Part shown: one piece after another, positions 37,410 to 47,586 of the stretch
Layout: each line of letters starts with the position of its first letter
Position numbering within the stretch: the first letter of the stretch is position 1
NCBI GenBank assembly: GCA_002435305.1
Contig: DJMH01000116.1
Span: 24,239 to 88,238, forward strand
DNA: 64,000 nt
Source of the DNA: Dehalococcoidia bacterium UBA6495
Lineage (GTDB): Bacteria > Chloroflexota > Dehalococcoidia > Lucifugimonadales > UBA826
Direction: 5' to 3'
Notes under the pieces: model-generated
What the model saw: only the letters and a program-made list of their open reading frames with translations
Database searches by the model: none
Told to the model about the DNA's origin: nothing
Position numbers and translations under genes: made by a program

Positions 37410-40199
37410 TTGAAATTAAATCCAGTTATAGCCAACTTTCTTGCGAATCATCCTTATTTGATTTTAATAATAACCTTGTTTCTGACCTTGATTTTGATTT
37501 CCCCTTTGTTTTTTGGAGCTCCCACAGAACAAGCTTCTTCTAATCCTCCAGGTGAAGTCTATGAACTTCAAGAAGAAATTAATGATAAATTTCCCACCCC
37601 TTTTCATTTTGCGAGTTTTGTGTTGGAGGCAAAAAAAGGCGATGTTCTGTCTCTGGAAGTGCTTTTGGAGTTGAAGTTAAATAGGGATCGTTTAATTGCA
37701 TTAGATATTGAGGGTGAGTTATCTGTCACAGAAGAAGATAAACCAAATGGAACTTTAGAAAAACAATCATATCTTGCTAGCTATTATGATTTTGATCTAG
37801 GAACCCAAGTCAATGGGATCATTTCTGTTCTGGATACCGTTGAGGTTTTTCTTGCGACTCAAGGTTTGAATCTGGAATCTGCCAATGAGGAGCAGATAAA
37901 GATGGTTTTCCATCACATAATGTCTGATTCCCGTGTGGCTAGTGTAAAAGATTTGATTTCGACTCAAGCTTCTTCTACAAAGAAAGTTGTTTTAGGTCAA
38001 GAGATTGACTACTGGGTTGCTCCCGCAATGGTTTTTCATGTCATAGCGGATAATTCCAAACTTGGCGGAGCCGGTTTGGAGATCGGCCTAGGAGGAGGTC
38101 CAGATGTTATCAATAAGGAACATTTGAATCGAAATGTAGGTTTGGTTATGTCGGGTTCCAGCCAAAACTATGAAATATGGGGAATCGCAATAGATGCAAA
38201 TCTGGAATCACTGGACGAAGGAAAAACAGCAGGCATATTCATAATGTTTACAGCGATTGCTGCAGTTTTGGTAGTTGGGTTTAGCCTTGGTTCTTATTGG
38301 GCTACAGCGATCACTGGTGTTGGGATTGCGATATTGATGGTGTGGCTAAAGGGGTTTTCAGCCTTAATAGGTCTAAAAACCGGCTTGGTTATAGATCTAG
38401 TGGTTCCGATCGGAATGATTTCATTAGGCGTTGATTTTGTTGTACATGCAGTTCGCAGATACCGTGAGGAGTTACTTCAAGGTAATAATCCTAAAGTTAG
38501 TTTCACATTGGGCTATGCCTCAGTTCTCGGGGCTCTTCTTCTGGCTATGGCGAGTGATAGTATCGCTTTCCTCTCGAATTTATCGTCCAATATTGAAGCT
38601 GTTATTCACTTCGGATGTGCTGCTGCCATCGCAGTGATAGCTTCTTTCTGGATTTTAGGTGTAGCCGCCCCACTTCTAACCATGAAAGTCGATCAACTGA
38701 TTACTCAAAGTCGGTATGATTTTCAAACTAGAAGATGGTTCTTTTATCGAATCTTAGGTTCAATCCTTGTTGCCTCTGTATCGGGAACTTCAATAATTAT
38801 GTTGGTGGCCGTGAGTAAGTCGATAGGGTTGGCACTTCTCGGAGGTTGCATTCTTTTACTCATTCTCTTACCTATGTTTATTTTAGGGAGAAGTGGTTCT
38901 AATGTAGTTTTCGAAGATATGAAAAATATGGGAACGATAGCACCACGCCAAGACAGATTTGCCCAAATTGTTGCTAAAATCGTTACATACTCAGCTGCAA
39001 ATGCGTTAAAAGTAATCATTTTAACCGTGCTGATAACCGCGTATTCTGTCTATTCTGCTTTACAGTTGACGCCTTCTTTTGATGTAAAAGATTTTTTTGA
39101 TTCTGAATCAGATTTCGTGGTGGGATTGGATAAATTTGATGAATTCATAGCTGGAGGTGAGCCTGGAGTTACCTTTGTTAAAGGTGATTTGACAGACCCT
39201 ACAGTTTATGACGATATAAATAACTATATTGAGAGCCTAAGGGGAATTGATTTTGTCGGTGAAACTCCAAGTGGAGACGTTACTTTTGGTCTGAATGCTC
39301 TTAATGTTTTGACTACGATAATGCATAACCCGTTTTCCGTCGCATCAATTGAGGAGGCTACCGGAGTAACAATTACTGATTCCAATTCAAACGGTATTCC
39401 CGATACGAAACAACAGATAGCGACTATATTCGAATATTCTCTACTCAACGGTGTGTGGGGTGATGGTCAGAATTTGATGCTAAGACCTGATCAGATACAG
39501 GGTGCAGTATATTTCAGAAGGAATGAAGAAGCATTAACCACTATTCAGTTCCAGATTCCAGGTACTAGGGATCAGGCTGTTGTGACCGCTGCCCTTAAGG
39601 AAATTACTCCCTCAGTTCTGAAATTAGAAAATCACCCATCACTGTCTAAAGTGGCATTGACGGGATCAGCATTCCAACGAGAGGTTCAATTATCTGAGTC
39701 TACCCGCACTTTATACACTTCTCTTCCAATAGCTATAGTGGCTGCCACGATATTACTCTTAATAACCATGCGATCGTTTCGGTATGCGATAGTCACAGTA
39801 ATCCCCATTGGATTGGTTGTAGCTTGGCTTTATGGTGTTATGTATATGTTTGGATTTTCTCTCAATTTCGTGACAGCTATGATAGGAGCGATTTCTATAG
39901 GAGTTGGAATTGATTATTCTATCCACATGACCATAAGGTTCCGAGAAGAATTGAACCGAAATGAATCAAAAATATTAGCGGTTCAAAAAGCGGCGGGTGG
40001 AACCGGAGTCGCTTTGGTTGCCTCGGCAGCGTCAAGTATAGTCGGGTTCGCTATAATGGGGTTTGCCCCTATGCCTATGTTCGCTTCCTACGGTCAGCTG
40101 ACCTCTCTAATGATATTTTTCGCTTTAATATCTTCCCTGGTGGTACTACCTGCTCTTCTAACGTTGGTCACACCAGAACAAACCAGAAAAGTAAAATAA
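37410..40199 (+). CDS. MMPL/RND-family exporter
   Basis: 929 residues, about 12 membrane helices in two halves, each with a large external loop. The helix-4-type motif occurs twice, GVDFVVHAVRRYREEL in the first half and GVGIDYSIHMTIRFREEL in the second. RND proteins of this type move lipids or hydrophobic compounds and need no ATPase. The TTG start has AGGAAA 10 nt upstream. It is monocistronic, between fmt and mutS2. Confidence 0.88.
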   Translation: MKLNPVIANFLANHPYLILIITLFLTLILISPLFFGAPTEQASSNPPGEVYELQEEINDKFPTPFHFASFVLEAKKGDVLSLEVLLELKLNRDRLIALDIEGELSVTEEDKPNGTLEKQSYLASYYDFDLGTQVNGIISVLDTVEVFLATQGLNLESANEEQIKMVFHHIMSDSRVASVKDLISTQASSTKKVVLGQEIDYWVAPAMVFHVIADNSKLGGAGLEIGLGGGPDVINKEHLNRNVGLVMSGSSQNYEIWGIAIDANLESLDEGKTAGIFIMFTAIAAVLVVGFSLGSYWATAITGVGIAILMVWLKGFSALIGLKTGLVIDLVVPIGMISLGVDFVVHAVRRYREELLQGNNPKVSFTLGYASVLGALLLAMASDSIAFLSNLSSNIEAVIHFGCAAAIAVIASFWILGVAAPLLTMKVDQLITQSRYDFQTRRWFFYRILGSILVASVSGTSIIMLVAVSKSIGLALLGGCILLLILLPMFILGRSGSNVVFEDMKNMGTIAPRQDRFAQIVAKIVTYSAANALKVIILTVLITAYSVYSALQLTPSFDVKDFFDSESDFVVGLDKFDEFIAGGEPGVTFVKGDLTDPTVYDDINNYIESLRGIDFVGETPSGDVTFGLNALNVLTTIMHNPFSVASIEEATGVTITDSNSNGIPDTKQQIATIFEYSLLNGVWGDGQNLMLRPDQIQGAVYFRRNEEALTTIQFQIPGTRDQAVVTAALKEITPSVLKLENHPSLSKVALTGSAFQREVQLSESTRTLYTSLPIAIVAATILLLITMRSFRYAIVTVIPIGLVVAWLYGVMYMFGFSLNFVTAMIGAISIGVGIDYSIHMTIRFREELNRNESKILAVQKAAGGTGVALVASAASSIVGFAIMGFAPMPMFASYGQLTSLMIFFALISSLVVLPALLTLVTPEQTRKVK

Positions 40200-40211
40200 C
40201 CTGGAATAAAA

Positions 40212-42656
40212 TTAGTTCAGTACGACGTATGTAGCTCCATCCTCACCTAATGCATCAGGCTCTGAACCGAAGCTATTAACCAGGGGATGCCCTTCCAAAG
40301 ACTCTCGTATTACTTTTCTTAGAGCACCTGTCCCTTTTCCATGGATAATGAATACTTTACTCAAACCATTTTTCAGAGATTCGTCTAAGAAGGTTTCCAT
40401 AATCTGCAATGAAGGCTCTGCTCTCATGCCTCTTATGTCTACTTTATTACTGTATGAATTATGTTCAATAAGACTTGTATTGTGGCCTAATCTGGTTGAC
40501 TCAGCAGGAGCGGGGGCTTTATCTTCAGACGTACCTTTATTTAATCTTGAAATGTCGACATCCATTCTGAGATTGCCGATTTTCAGTTCTGCGATCTGAG
40601 TTAATTGATTGTATTTGGTGATTACACCCGTTAGATTCAACCCTCTCACAGTGACCGAGTCACCGGTCTGGAATTCCTCATTGTTGGGTTTCTGGATAGT
40701 AGAGTCGGGTTTCTCAATTCGTAGACTCTTTAATTTTTTTTCAGTTTCATCTATGTTTTGCTTAATGCTATCTGGGTTGTCATTGGTATGTTTCACCCAG
40801 GAATAGGCCATTTGAGCTTTTTTCAGAAGAGTTTCAATATCCTTATATTTTTCTTCGGCAGTGTGATGGATTGAATCTAATATCCTTTGCCTATTCTGGA
40901 TTAGGTAATCTATTTGTTCATTTAACTCAGATCTTATAGATTCAACTTCTTTATACTGGCTTTCGATTTCGCCCATTGTTTCTGAAATTCTGTTCTTTTC
41001 ATCGGTTATTGTTGTGATCCAATTTGATATTTCTTTAAACTCCGCAGATAGGTATTTATTTGCCTTCTTAACTATTTCGTCTTTTAATCCTAATCTTGTT
41101 GCAACCGCCATAGCATAGCTTTGTCCAGGTAAGCCTAGAACCATTTTGTAGGTTGGTTTCAAATCTTTAGGGTCTAACTGAAAACTTGCATTCCTCATTC
41201 TGTCGTCTGATTCGGCCATTAGGGTAACTGTGTTGTGATGAGTGGTAATTAACGCCTGAATTTTGTTCTCCGCTAAATACTCTAAAACCGCTTTGGCTAT
41301 TGCGGATCCTTCCTCAGGATCTGTACTGGAGCCTACCTCATCTAAAAGTAGTAGGGACTGGGAAGAACAATTATCCAAAATATCATTAATGTTCTTAATG
41401 TGGGAACTGAATGTGGATACTGAATTCGTTATACTCTGCTGGTCTCCGATATCTGCATATATACCGTCGAAAACCGGAAGTTCGCTGCCTGCAGCAGCGG
41501 GTATTTGTATACCAGATTGGTTCATGGCGGCCAGAAGTCCAACGGTCTTGATCGCTACAGTTTTACCGCCAGCGTTTGGGCCGGTTATGACTAAAACAGT
41601 CCAGTTCGGACTCATTTGCAATGATAAGGGGACTCCATTCTCACCCAGCATAGGGTGACGAGCATCAATAAGATTTATTGCCTCTTTCTGACCGGAATGC
41701 CCACCTATTTCATCATCTGTTTCTAACCCACTTAATGAAATACTGTATTTTGATTTAGCGATAACAAAATCTAAGTTTGCGGCACTTGTAATGCCTGAAT
41801 TTATCTCATGCGATAATGATCCGACCTGTGAAGACAAATCGTGGAGAACTTTTTGGACTTCACGCTCTTCTTCCAATGTGAATTCTCTCCAAGAATTACA
41901 TAAACTGACTGTTTTGAAAGGTTCGATAAATAAGGTCATACCTGTGTTGGATGCATCATGGACGATGCCAGGTACACGGCTTCGCATATTTGATTTTACT
42001 TGTACCACCAAGCGATCTCCTCGGACAGATATCACATCATCTTGAATTGTTCCTAACAGTTCTGATTCGGAGATAATAGATTCAAGTGCACCGGTGACTC
42101 GAGAGTATGATTCTCTGACTTGTCGTCGAATATTACCAAGGTTAGGTGTTGCACTATCCAACACCAAACCGGTGCCGGCAATTTTTGATGTGATCGAGAA
42201 TGCGAGATAGGAGAGATCAGGTATTTCTTTTGCCAGCTCCAATAAAACCGGTAATTCCCCTGGGTACTCCATTAGGGTATTTTTAGCATTGGATAGGGCC
42301 TCGATAGTATTTGCGATTATCAGGAGTTCCTGTCCTGTTAAGATGCCTCCCAAGTCGGCTATTTTTATGCTATCCCCATGGTCTTTAATTCCTCGCAGTG
42401 AAAAAACCCCGGTGTTTGAAATCAACCTTATCCCTTCTTCTGTCTCAACTTGCAGTTGAGAAACTGTTGGTTGGAAATATGAAGGGAACATTCCATTAAC
42501 TATTTTTCTGGACCCAGAGAAAGTACAGAAATCGCCTAATTTCTGTCTGACGAAGTCATAGTCAACCAAATCTAGACTTCTGGACAGGATTTGTTTTTTT
42601 CTATAGGACTGATCGGGCTCTGTACTTCGTTTTATAGCCAATGGTTTATGCCGCAT
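40212..42656 (-). CDS. mutS2: MutS2 (endonuclease/ribosome-rescue type)
   Basis: About 814 residues. The core has the Walker A GPNAGGKTVAIKT, the Walker B/switch LLLDEVGSSTDPEEGSA and THHNTV. A coiled-coil follows, and the C-terminus carries the KOW-like segment GDSVTVRGLNLTG and a Smr nuclease domain (VDIRGMRAEP..., HGKGTGALRKVIRE). The frame is open upstream to 42884 but the added part overlaps thrB antisense and has no family similarity, so I start at the ATG at 42656. MutS2 limits recombination and, in Bacillus, splits collided ribosomes. Confidence 0.9.
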   Translation of the reverse strand: MRHKPLAIKRSTEPDQSYRKKQILSRSLDLVDYDFVRQKLGDFCTFSGSRKIVNGMFPSYFQPTVSQLQVETEEGIRLISNTGVFSLRGIKDHGDSIKIADLGGILTGQELLIIANTIEALSNAKNTLMEYPGELPVLLELAKEIPDLSYLAFSITSKIAGTGLVLDSATPNLGNIRRQVRESYSRVTGALESIISESELLGTIQDDVISVRGDRLVVQVKSNMRSRVPGIVHDASNTGMTLFIEPFKTVSLCNSWREFTLEEEREVQKVLHDLSSQVGSLSHEINSGITSAANLDFVIAKSKYSISLSGLETDDEIGGHSGQKEAINLIDARHPMLGENGVPLSLQMSPNWTVLVITGPNAGGKTVAIKTVGLLAAMNQSGIQIPAAAGSELPVFDGIYADIGDQQSITNSVSTFSSHIKNINDILDNCSSQSLLLLDEVGSSTDPEEGSAIAKAVLEYLAENKIQALITTHHNTVTLMAESDDRMRNASFQLDPKDLKPTYKMVLGLPGQSYAMAVATRLGLKDEIVKKANKYLSAEFKEISNWITTITDEKNRISETMGEIESQYKEVESIRSELNEQIDYLIQNRQRILDSIHHTAEEKYKDIETLLKKAQMAYSWVKHTNDNPDSIKQNIDETEKKLKSLRIEKPDSTIQKPNNEEFQTGDSVTVRGLNLTGVITKYNQLTQIAELKIGNLRMDVDISRLNKGTSEDKAPAPAESTRLGHNTSLIEHNSYSNKVDIRGMRAEPSLQIMETFLDESLKNGLSKVFIIHGKGTGALRKVIRESLEGHPLVNSFGSEPDALGEDGATYVVLN

Positions 42657-42719
42657 AGGTGTATAGATCGGATCATATTCTGCTATTTTATCAGCACTGA
42701 TATGTATAGTTATGAATGA

Positions 42720-42725
42720 TATAAT
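42720..42725 (+). promoter_or_regulatory. -10-like TATAAT just upstream of thrB
   Basis: TATAAT ends 12 nt before the thrB ATG. A transcript from it would have a leader of only about six bases, so thrB could be leaderless; no strong ribosome binding site precedes the ATG. No convincing -35 element is visible. Confidence 0.35.
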
Positions 42726-42737
42726 CTTTGGATTGAA

Positions 42738-43640
42738 ATGAATGAGAACATTGTAGTAAAAGTGCCGGCAACTTCCGCAAATATGGGACCAGGTTTTGAC
42801 TGCCTTGGGATCGCCCTTAATGTTTGGAACGAAGTAAAAGTTAGCAAAGGCCCTTTTTCCATTAAAGTAATTGGGAAAGGGCAAGATGAATTACCTACCG
42901 ACGATAACAATTTGGTCTATAAAAGTTTCCGCAAGGTATTTGAGAAAATTGGCGAAACTGTCCCTGAAGTCAGGTTGGAATGCACTAATGGGATACCATT
43001 GACCCGTGGCATGGGTAGTAGCTCTGCTGCATTAATAGGTGGTTTGATGAGCGGGAACGCTATGGCAGGATTTCCACTCTCTACTCCAGAGATGCTGAGA
43101 ATGGGGGCGGAGATTGAAAAACATCCCGATAATGTTGCGCCTGCCTTGTTGGGTGGAGTTCAAATTGGGATTTACGACCAAGGAGAATTAGTCACCGCTA
43201 GGGTTCCGTTTCCGGAAGATATTAACGTTGTTTTGTACGTTCCTTGCCAAACAATGCCAACGGACCAGGCAAGAAATATACTGCCTCCAGAAATACAAAG
43301 AAAAGACGCCATTTATAATATCGGAAGAGCAGCTCTGTTAGTCCAATGCTTGATGACAGGAGATTTGGGTAATCTTAAGTATGCTACCCAAGATATGCTT
43401 CATCAACCTGATCGGCAAAAACAATTTTTCCCTATGAAAAATATTATTAGCGCTGCTATGGCATCAGGCGCATTGGGTGCTTTTTTATCTGGTGCTGGTA
43501 GTTCAATAATGGCCCTTACTAAAGGTAGAGAATATACGATCGGCTATGAAATGGCTGATGCTGGTATGAAATCTGGTCTTGACGGAGAGATTGTTTTCAC
43601 GTCCCCTACTGCTAGGGGCGCATATATAGAAAAAGATTAA
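42738..43640 (+). CDS. thrB: Homoserine kinase
   Basis: 300 residues, GHMP kinase. The N-terminal VPATSANMGPGFDCLGIAL, the P-loop-like LTRGMGSSSAALIGG and the C-terminal GAFLSGAGSSIMAL are the three family motifs, and the first identifies ThrB. It phosphorylates homoserine for threonine synthesis. Its ATG is only 12 nt after a TATAAT. It is followed by lysC at 9-nt spacing, so the two share a message; hom is 13.7 kb away in a different cluster. Confidence 0.93.
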   Translation: MNENIVVKVPATSANMGPGFDCLGIALNVWNEVKVSKGPFSIKVIGKGQDELPTDDNNLVYKSFRKVFEKIGETVPEVRLECTNGIPLTRGMGSSSAALIGGLMSGNAMAGFPLSTPEMLRMGAEIEKHPDNVAPALLGGVQIGIYDQGELVTARVPFPEDINVVLYVPCQTMPTDQARNILPPEIQRKDAIYNIGRAALLVQCLMTGDLGNLKYATQDMLHQPDRQKQFFPMKNIISAAMASGALGAFLSGAGSSIMALTKGREYTIGYEMADAGMKSGLDGEIVFTSPTARGAYIEKD

Positions 43641-43649
43641 AGGATTAAC

Positions 43650-44882
43650 TTGTCGCTCGTAGTACAGAAATACGGTGGATCATCCTTAGCTACCCCTGAG
43701 TTGATTAAAAGTGTAGCTGCAAGAATACGATCGGCACATGACACGGAAGGAAATGTGGTTGCAACTGTTTCCGCCATGGGTGACTCCACGGATAAGCTAT
43801 TGTCTATTGCTTCCAAGGTATCAGAAATGCCTGATTTGAGGGAGCTCGATGTGTTGCTATCGACGGGGGAACTTCAATCGTGTGCGTTGGTTGCTATGGC
43901 CCTTAAATCTATGGGTAAAAGGGCTGTTAGCCTAAGCGGTGCTCAGGCCGGAATTCGGACTGATTCTTCTTATGGAAAAGCTAAAATCGCCGGTATAGAT
44001 ACTGGCAGGATTAATGAGGAGTTAGAGAAAGGGAATATAGTAATTGTTGCAGGATTTCAAGGGGTGACCGGTGATAGTGACATTACAACATTGGGAAGGG
44101 GGGCATCAGATTTAACTGCTGTGGCTTTAGCTGCGGGGCTAAATGCTGATCGTTGTGAGATTTATACTGACGTAGAGGGAATATATACCGCCGATCCTCG
44201 TTTAGTCTCAGATGCTAGGAAAATGACTCAGGTTGGATTTGAAGAAATGCTGGAATTGGCGAGTTATGGTGCCAAAATGAATCCTCGTTCAATTGAATTG
44301 GGTATGGTTTACCAGGTGCCAATATTAGTTGCTTCAAGTTTTAATAATGAACCAGGTACTTTAATTCATGATGGAGACAATATGGATACTACGGTTGGGG
44401 AGATACGAAATAGAGTAAGAGGTATAGCTACAGACAAAGATGTTGCCAAAATAACGGTTTTTTCGGTGGTTGATAGACCGGGTATTGCAGCGGCACTATT
44501 TGATCCTTTGGCTGAATCTGATATTAGCGTAGATATCATAGTGCAAAACGCTAGTGTATCAGGTACCACAGACTTGACTTTCACGATAAAACAGTCTGAT
44601 TTAGATAGAGCTATGAAAGTGGTTGAGGAAGTCGCCCGGGATCTTGGTACGACTAATGTTGGCAAAGCTGAAAATCTGGCCAAAATTAGTATAGTTGGGA
44701 CTGGTATGCAAGATTCTCCTGGGTATGCCTCGACTATGTTTAGGTCTCTTGCCGAGGCTAAGATTAACATCGAAATGATTACCACCTCGGAAATTAGGAT
44801 TACCTGCATAATTGAATCGGATCAGGTAGCAAAAGCAGCGGAGGTACTGCATGCAGCGTTTGAGTTGGAGAAATCTGATTAA
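43650..44882 (+). CDS. lysC: Aspartate kinase
   Basis: 410 residues, with the signature VVQKYGGSSLAT at the N-terminus and the ATP-binding GRGASDLTAVALA region, then two C-terminal ACT domains (for example VFSVVDRPGIAAALFDPLAES and IVGTGMQDSPGYASTMFRSLAEA) that bind lysine/threonine for feedback control. It makes aspartyl phosphate, the first step to Lys, Met and Thr. The TTG start has AAGGATT 5 nt upstream. Confidence 0.95.
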   Translation: MSLVVQKYGGSSLATPELIKSVAARIRSAHDTEGNVVATVSAMGDSTDKLLSIASKVSEMPDLRELDVLLSTGELQSCALVAMALKSMGKRAVSLSGAQAGIRTDSSYGKAKIAGIDTGRINEELEKGNIVIVAGFQGVTGDSDITTLGRGASDLTAVALAAGLNADRCEIYTDVEGIYTADPRLVSDARKMTQVGFEEMLELASYGAKMNPRSIELGMVYQVPILVASSFNNEPGTLIHDGDNMDTTVGEIRNRVRGIATDKDVAKITVFSVVDRPGIAAALFDPLAESDISVDIIVQNASVSGTTDLTFTIKQSDLDRAMKVVEEVARDLGTTNVGKAENLAKISIVGTGMQDSPGYASTMFRSLAEAKINIEMITTSEIRITCIIESDQVAKAAEVLHAAFELEKSD

Positions 44883-44905
44883 ATCAAAACTTATTTGTTA
44901 ATGAA

Positions 44906-45628
44906 GTGACTGATATTCATCTTTCCATAGTGATTCCTACCTATAATGAATCCCATGGGATAAAACAGACTCTTGACGCTATTTATGAATATCTTGGTGA
45001 TCAAAATTATTCCTATGAAGTTATATTGTGTGACGATGGTAGTTATGATTTAACCACCAGGATAGCGAAGGAATTCTTTGGGGGGAAAAGCAATTTTCAA
45101 ATCCTATCCCTTTCTCATAAAGGAAAAGGATCAGCTGTGAAGACAGGAATGGTGACTGCCCGGGGCCAGTACAGGTTTATGTGTGATGCTGATCTGGCCA
45201 TGCCATTGGATCAAATTGAAAGGTTCCTCAAAGAAATAACGAACGGGTGCGATATTGCGATTGGATCAAGAGAATTAAGCGACTCAAAAAGATTTGGTGA
45301 GCCCATGCTTCGCTATTTTGCAGGCAGGGTTTTTAATTTATTTGTAAAATTTGTCGCTATAAGAAAATATCAAGACACTCAATGCGGTTTTAAATGTTTT
45401 TCCTCTGAGGCCGCCGATAAAATTTTTCCATTGGTCAGGACTAACGGTTGGGCATTTGATGTGGAGGTTTTATTGTTGGCTGACAGGTATGGGTTTTCAG
45501 TCTCTCAGGTACCAATTGATTGGCGTCATGGAAAAAAAAGTAAAGTCGATCTCAGGTCGGCAGCCCTGCAGATGATAAGGGACATATTTCTTACGAGAGT
45601 CAGATTATTGATGTCGCATAGGAAGTGA
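44906..45628 (+). CDS. Family-2 glycosyltransferase, polyprenyl-phosphate type
   Basis: 240 residues. GT2 start SIVIPTYNESHGIKQTL, UDP/GDP-site CDDGS and the metal motif CDADLAMP mark the GT2 fold, and the later CGFKCFSSEAADKI/GWAFDVEVLLLADR blocks are those of dolichyl-phosphate-type glucosyl- and mannosyltransferases. No membrane segment is present. GTG start at 44906. A second, different GT2 follows 38 nt after; the pair probably makes polyprenyl-phosphate sugars for wall or glycolipid assembly. Confidence 0.85.
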   Translation: MTDIHLSIVIPTYNESHGIKQTLDAIYEYLGDQNYSYEVILCDDGSYDLTTRIAKEFFGGKSNFQILSLSHKGKGSAVKTGMVTARGQYRFMCDADLAMPLDQIERFLKEITNGCDIAIGSRELSDSKRFGEPMLRYFAGRVFNLFVKFVAIRKYQDTQCGFKCFSSEAADKIFPLVRTNGWAFDVEVLLLADRYGFSVSQVPIDWRHGKKSKVDLRSAALQMIRDIFLTRVRLLMSHRK

Positions 45629-45666
45629 AGTTTCACAAATAAATGAAGCTAATTTGGGAATAGAAG

Positions 45667-46431
45667 ATGAATGTTAATCAAGTTCCTGTTTACGTGGTCA
45701 TACCCACATACAATGAAGCTCAAAGCATACCGGTCCTGTTGAAGGAAATTCTTGAACTGGGAATAAAAAATATTAATATCTTAATTGTTGACGATAATTC
45801 ACCAGACGGCACCGCCAAAGTGGCTCGATGCTATGCCCGTAATAATGAACTTTCTGTTTCAATATTAAGTCGCCCTACCAAAAAAGGTTTGGGTTCCGCA
45901 TACGTTGAAGGATTTAAAGAGGTATTGCTGGGACTTTCTGAAGAGGAAGTTTTCGTTGTGCAAATGGATGCAGATATGTCTCACAACCCTAGTTATCTAC
46001 CGGGCATGATTGAACTGCTTGCCAGAAATGATGTCGTAGTAGGGTCCCGCTATTGTCAAGAAGGAGGATCTGATGAGAAATGGAGTGTATATCGAAAAGG
46101 GTTAAGTGCCGGCGGTAATCGGGCGATTCGGTTTGTCTCTGGGTTGAAAGTGAATGATTGTACTTCTGGGTTTAAGATTTTTAGAGCTCACGTTCTAAAA
46201 GATATTTTTTGGGATGAAATCCGGTGTTCTGGATTTGGATTTCAAATTGAAATTGCCATGCAGTGTGAGAATCATGGCTTTAGAATTCAAGAATACCCGA
46301 TAATTTTTAATGATCGGGTATCTGGGGATTCAAAGATGTCCATTGCAATAGTGTTAGAAGCAATATTTAAGATAATTTGTGAAAGATTCAAAATTTTCAA
46401 AGTTATTAAGTTCCTGAAACCCAACACATAG
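45667..46431 (+). CDS. Polyprenol-phosphate mannosyltransferase (DPM1-like)
   Basis: 254 residues. VVIPTYNEAQSIPVL, IVDDNSPDGTAKVA, the metal motif QMDADMSHNPSYLP, VVGSRY and the acceptor loop NDCTSGFKIF match DPM1/Ppm1 closely. The predicted product is polyprenyl-phospho-mannose for envelope glycolipids or protein O-mannosylation. It has no C-terminal helix. ATG start with GAAGATG before it. Confidence 0.88.
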   Translation: MNVNQVPVYVVIPTYNEAQSIPVLLKEILELGIKNINILIVDDNSPDGTAKVARCYARNNELSVSILSRPTKKGLGSAYVEGFKEVLLGLSEEEVFVVQMDADMSHNPSYLPGMIELLARNDVVVGSRYCQEGGSDEKWSVYRKGLSAGGNRAIRFVSGLKVNDCTSGFKIFRAHVLKDIFWDEIRCSGFGFQIEIAMQCENHGFRIQEYPIIFNDRVSGDSKMSIAIVLEAIFKIICERFKIFKVIKFLKPNT

Positions 46432-46519
46432 CTCGAAGTTTGCTGCGATTATGGGTTCAAAATATATTGCACTGACAAAAACACCCTGATTAGAATGCCC
46501 TCATGAAATCAAAAGATGA

Positions 46520-47572
46520 GTGGAAAGGGTGAGTGAAGTGAATGCAAAAGAATTATCTTCTATTTTAAGTCTTAGAAAAGAAAAATCTAAAGAATCCGAT
46601 CAACTGATGCATTACGGTCTTTTTCAAGAGGCGGTGGATGTGAATGTAACCATGATTGATATCAATCATGGTGATCAAAAGGCATATAACAGACTTGGAG
46701 ATGCTCTACTCAAGATAGGGAAAAGTGCGGAAGCCCATGATGCTTACCAATCCTCTATTTTCCTAGAAAAGACGAAGAAGGAAAACACAAAAATCGCGGT
46801 AGATAGTGCCATGCGATCTGATTGGAACAAAGCTATTCAAATCAATTCTGACATCATCGACAGATTTCCGTGGGATCTAGAACCATATAATCGACTTGGA
46901 AAAGCTTTGAGTGAAAAGGGACAAAATAAAAAGGCTATCCAGGCTTTCCGGTGTGCTCTTGTCATTTCCCCTAACAGCCCGATAGCCAAAAAAAATATGA
47001 AACGCCTAGAGAAAACTTCTGGGTTTAAATCAAGTATGACCATTTCAGCTACAACACCAGAAAGGTCGTTTATTGAGGAGACAGGTCGCACGGGGGTAAC
47101 GAAATTAGTAAATATCCCCCGAAGTTTTAATGTGACTGATTTGATTGCGGGACATAGCGTAGATTTGATCTCAGTAGAAAGAGGTATGAGGATATTGGAT
47201 AGAAAAGGGGTGGAAATCGGTAGTATAGAACCAAAGCTTGCCCTAAGACTGAAAAAATTAGCGGAGGGAGGGAATACTTATTCTGCAAATATAACAAGCG
47301 CAGGAGAAGACGGTGTTACTGTTATTATTAGAGAAACGTATAGGCATCCATCTCAATCCAATAAGTCCTCATTTCCCGCCAAATCCAGCGTTTTGGTAGA
47401 TGTTCCTATGGCAGCTCTGGGTTATGGACTCAACGACGCAGGCAAACTAGCACACCTCAAGGATTGGTCTGATGATGATACAGAATCTGGAGACGACGAG
47501 GTGTTTTCACCTTTGATTCCAAAAATTTTGTCTGGTGAGTCACCCTTGGATGGTCAGGGTATATTGGACTGA
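46520..47572 (+). CDS. TPR-repeat protein with unknown C-terminal domain
   Basis: About 350 residues. Residues 15-130 form tetratricopeptide-like helices (for example YNRLGDALLKIGKSAEAHDAY and YNRLGKALSEKGQNKKAIQAF). Residues 190-290 form a separate domain with VDLISVERGMRILDRKGVEIGSIEPKLALRLKKLAEGG that I do not recognise, and the tail is acidic. No signal peptide. Three in-frame GTGs (46520, 46529, 46538) could be the start; AAGG at 46525-46528 best suits the one at 46538. Probably a cytoplasmic scaffold. Confidence 0.7.
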   Translation: MERVSEVNAKELSSILSLRKEKSKESDQLMHYGLFQEAVDVNVTMIDINHGDQKAYNRLGDALLKIGKSAEAHDAYQSSIFLEKTKKENTKIAVDSAMRSDWNKAIQINSDIIDRFPWDLEPYNRLGKALSEKGQNKKAIQAFRCALVISPNSPIAKKNMKRLEKTSGFKSSMTISATTPERSFIEETGRTGVTKLVNIPRSFNVTDLIAGHSVDLISVERGMRILDRKGVEIGSIEPKLALRLKKLAEGGNTYSANITSAGEDGVTVIIRETYRHPSQSNKSSFPAKSSVLVDVPMAALGYGLNDAGKLAHLKDWSDDDTESGDDEVFSPLIPKILSGESPLDGQGILD

Positions 47573-47586
47573 ATTTAGACACACCA

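Noticed and set aside
42657..42884. N-terminal extension of mutS2
   Set aside because: It is antisense to thrB and unlike MutS2; the ATG at 42656 gives the normal length.
44366..44809. 147-codon minus-strand frame antisense to lysC
   Set aside because: It lies wholly inside the conserved aspartate kinase gene and its translation has no recognisable motif.
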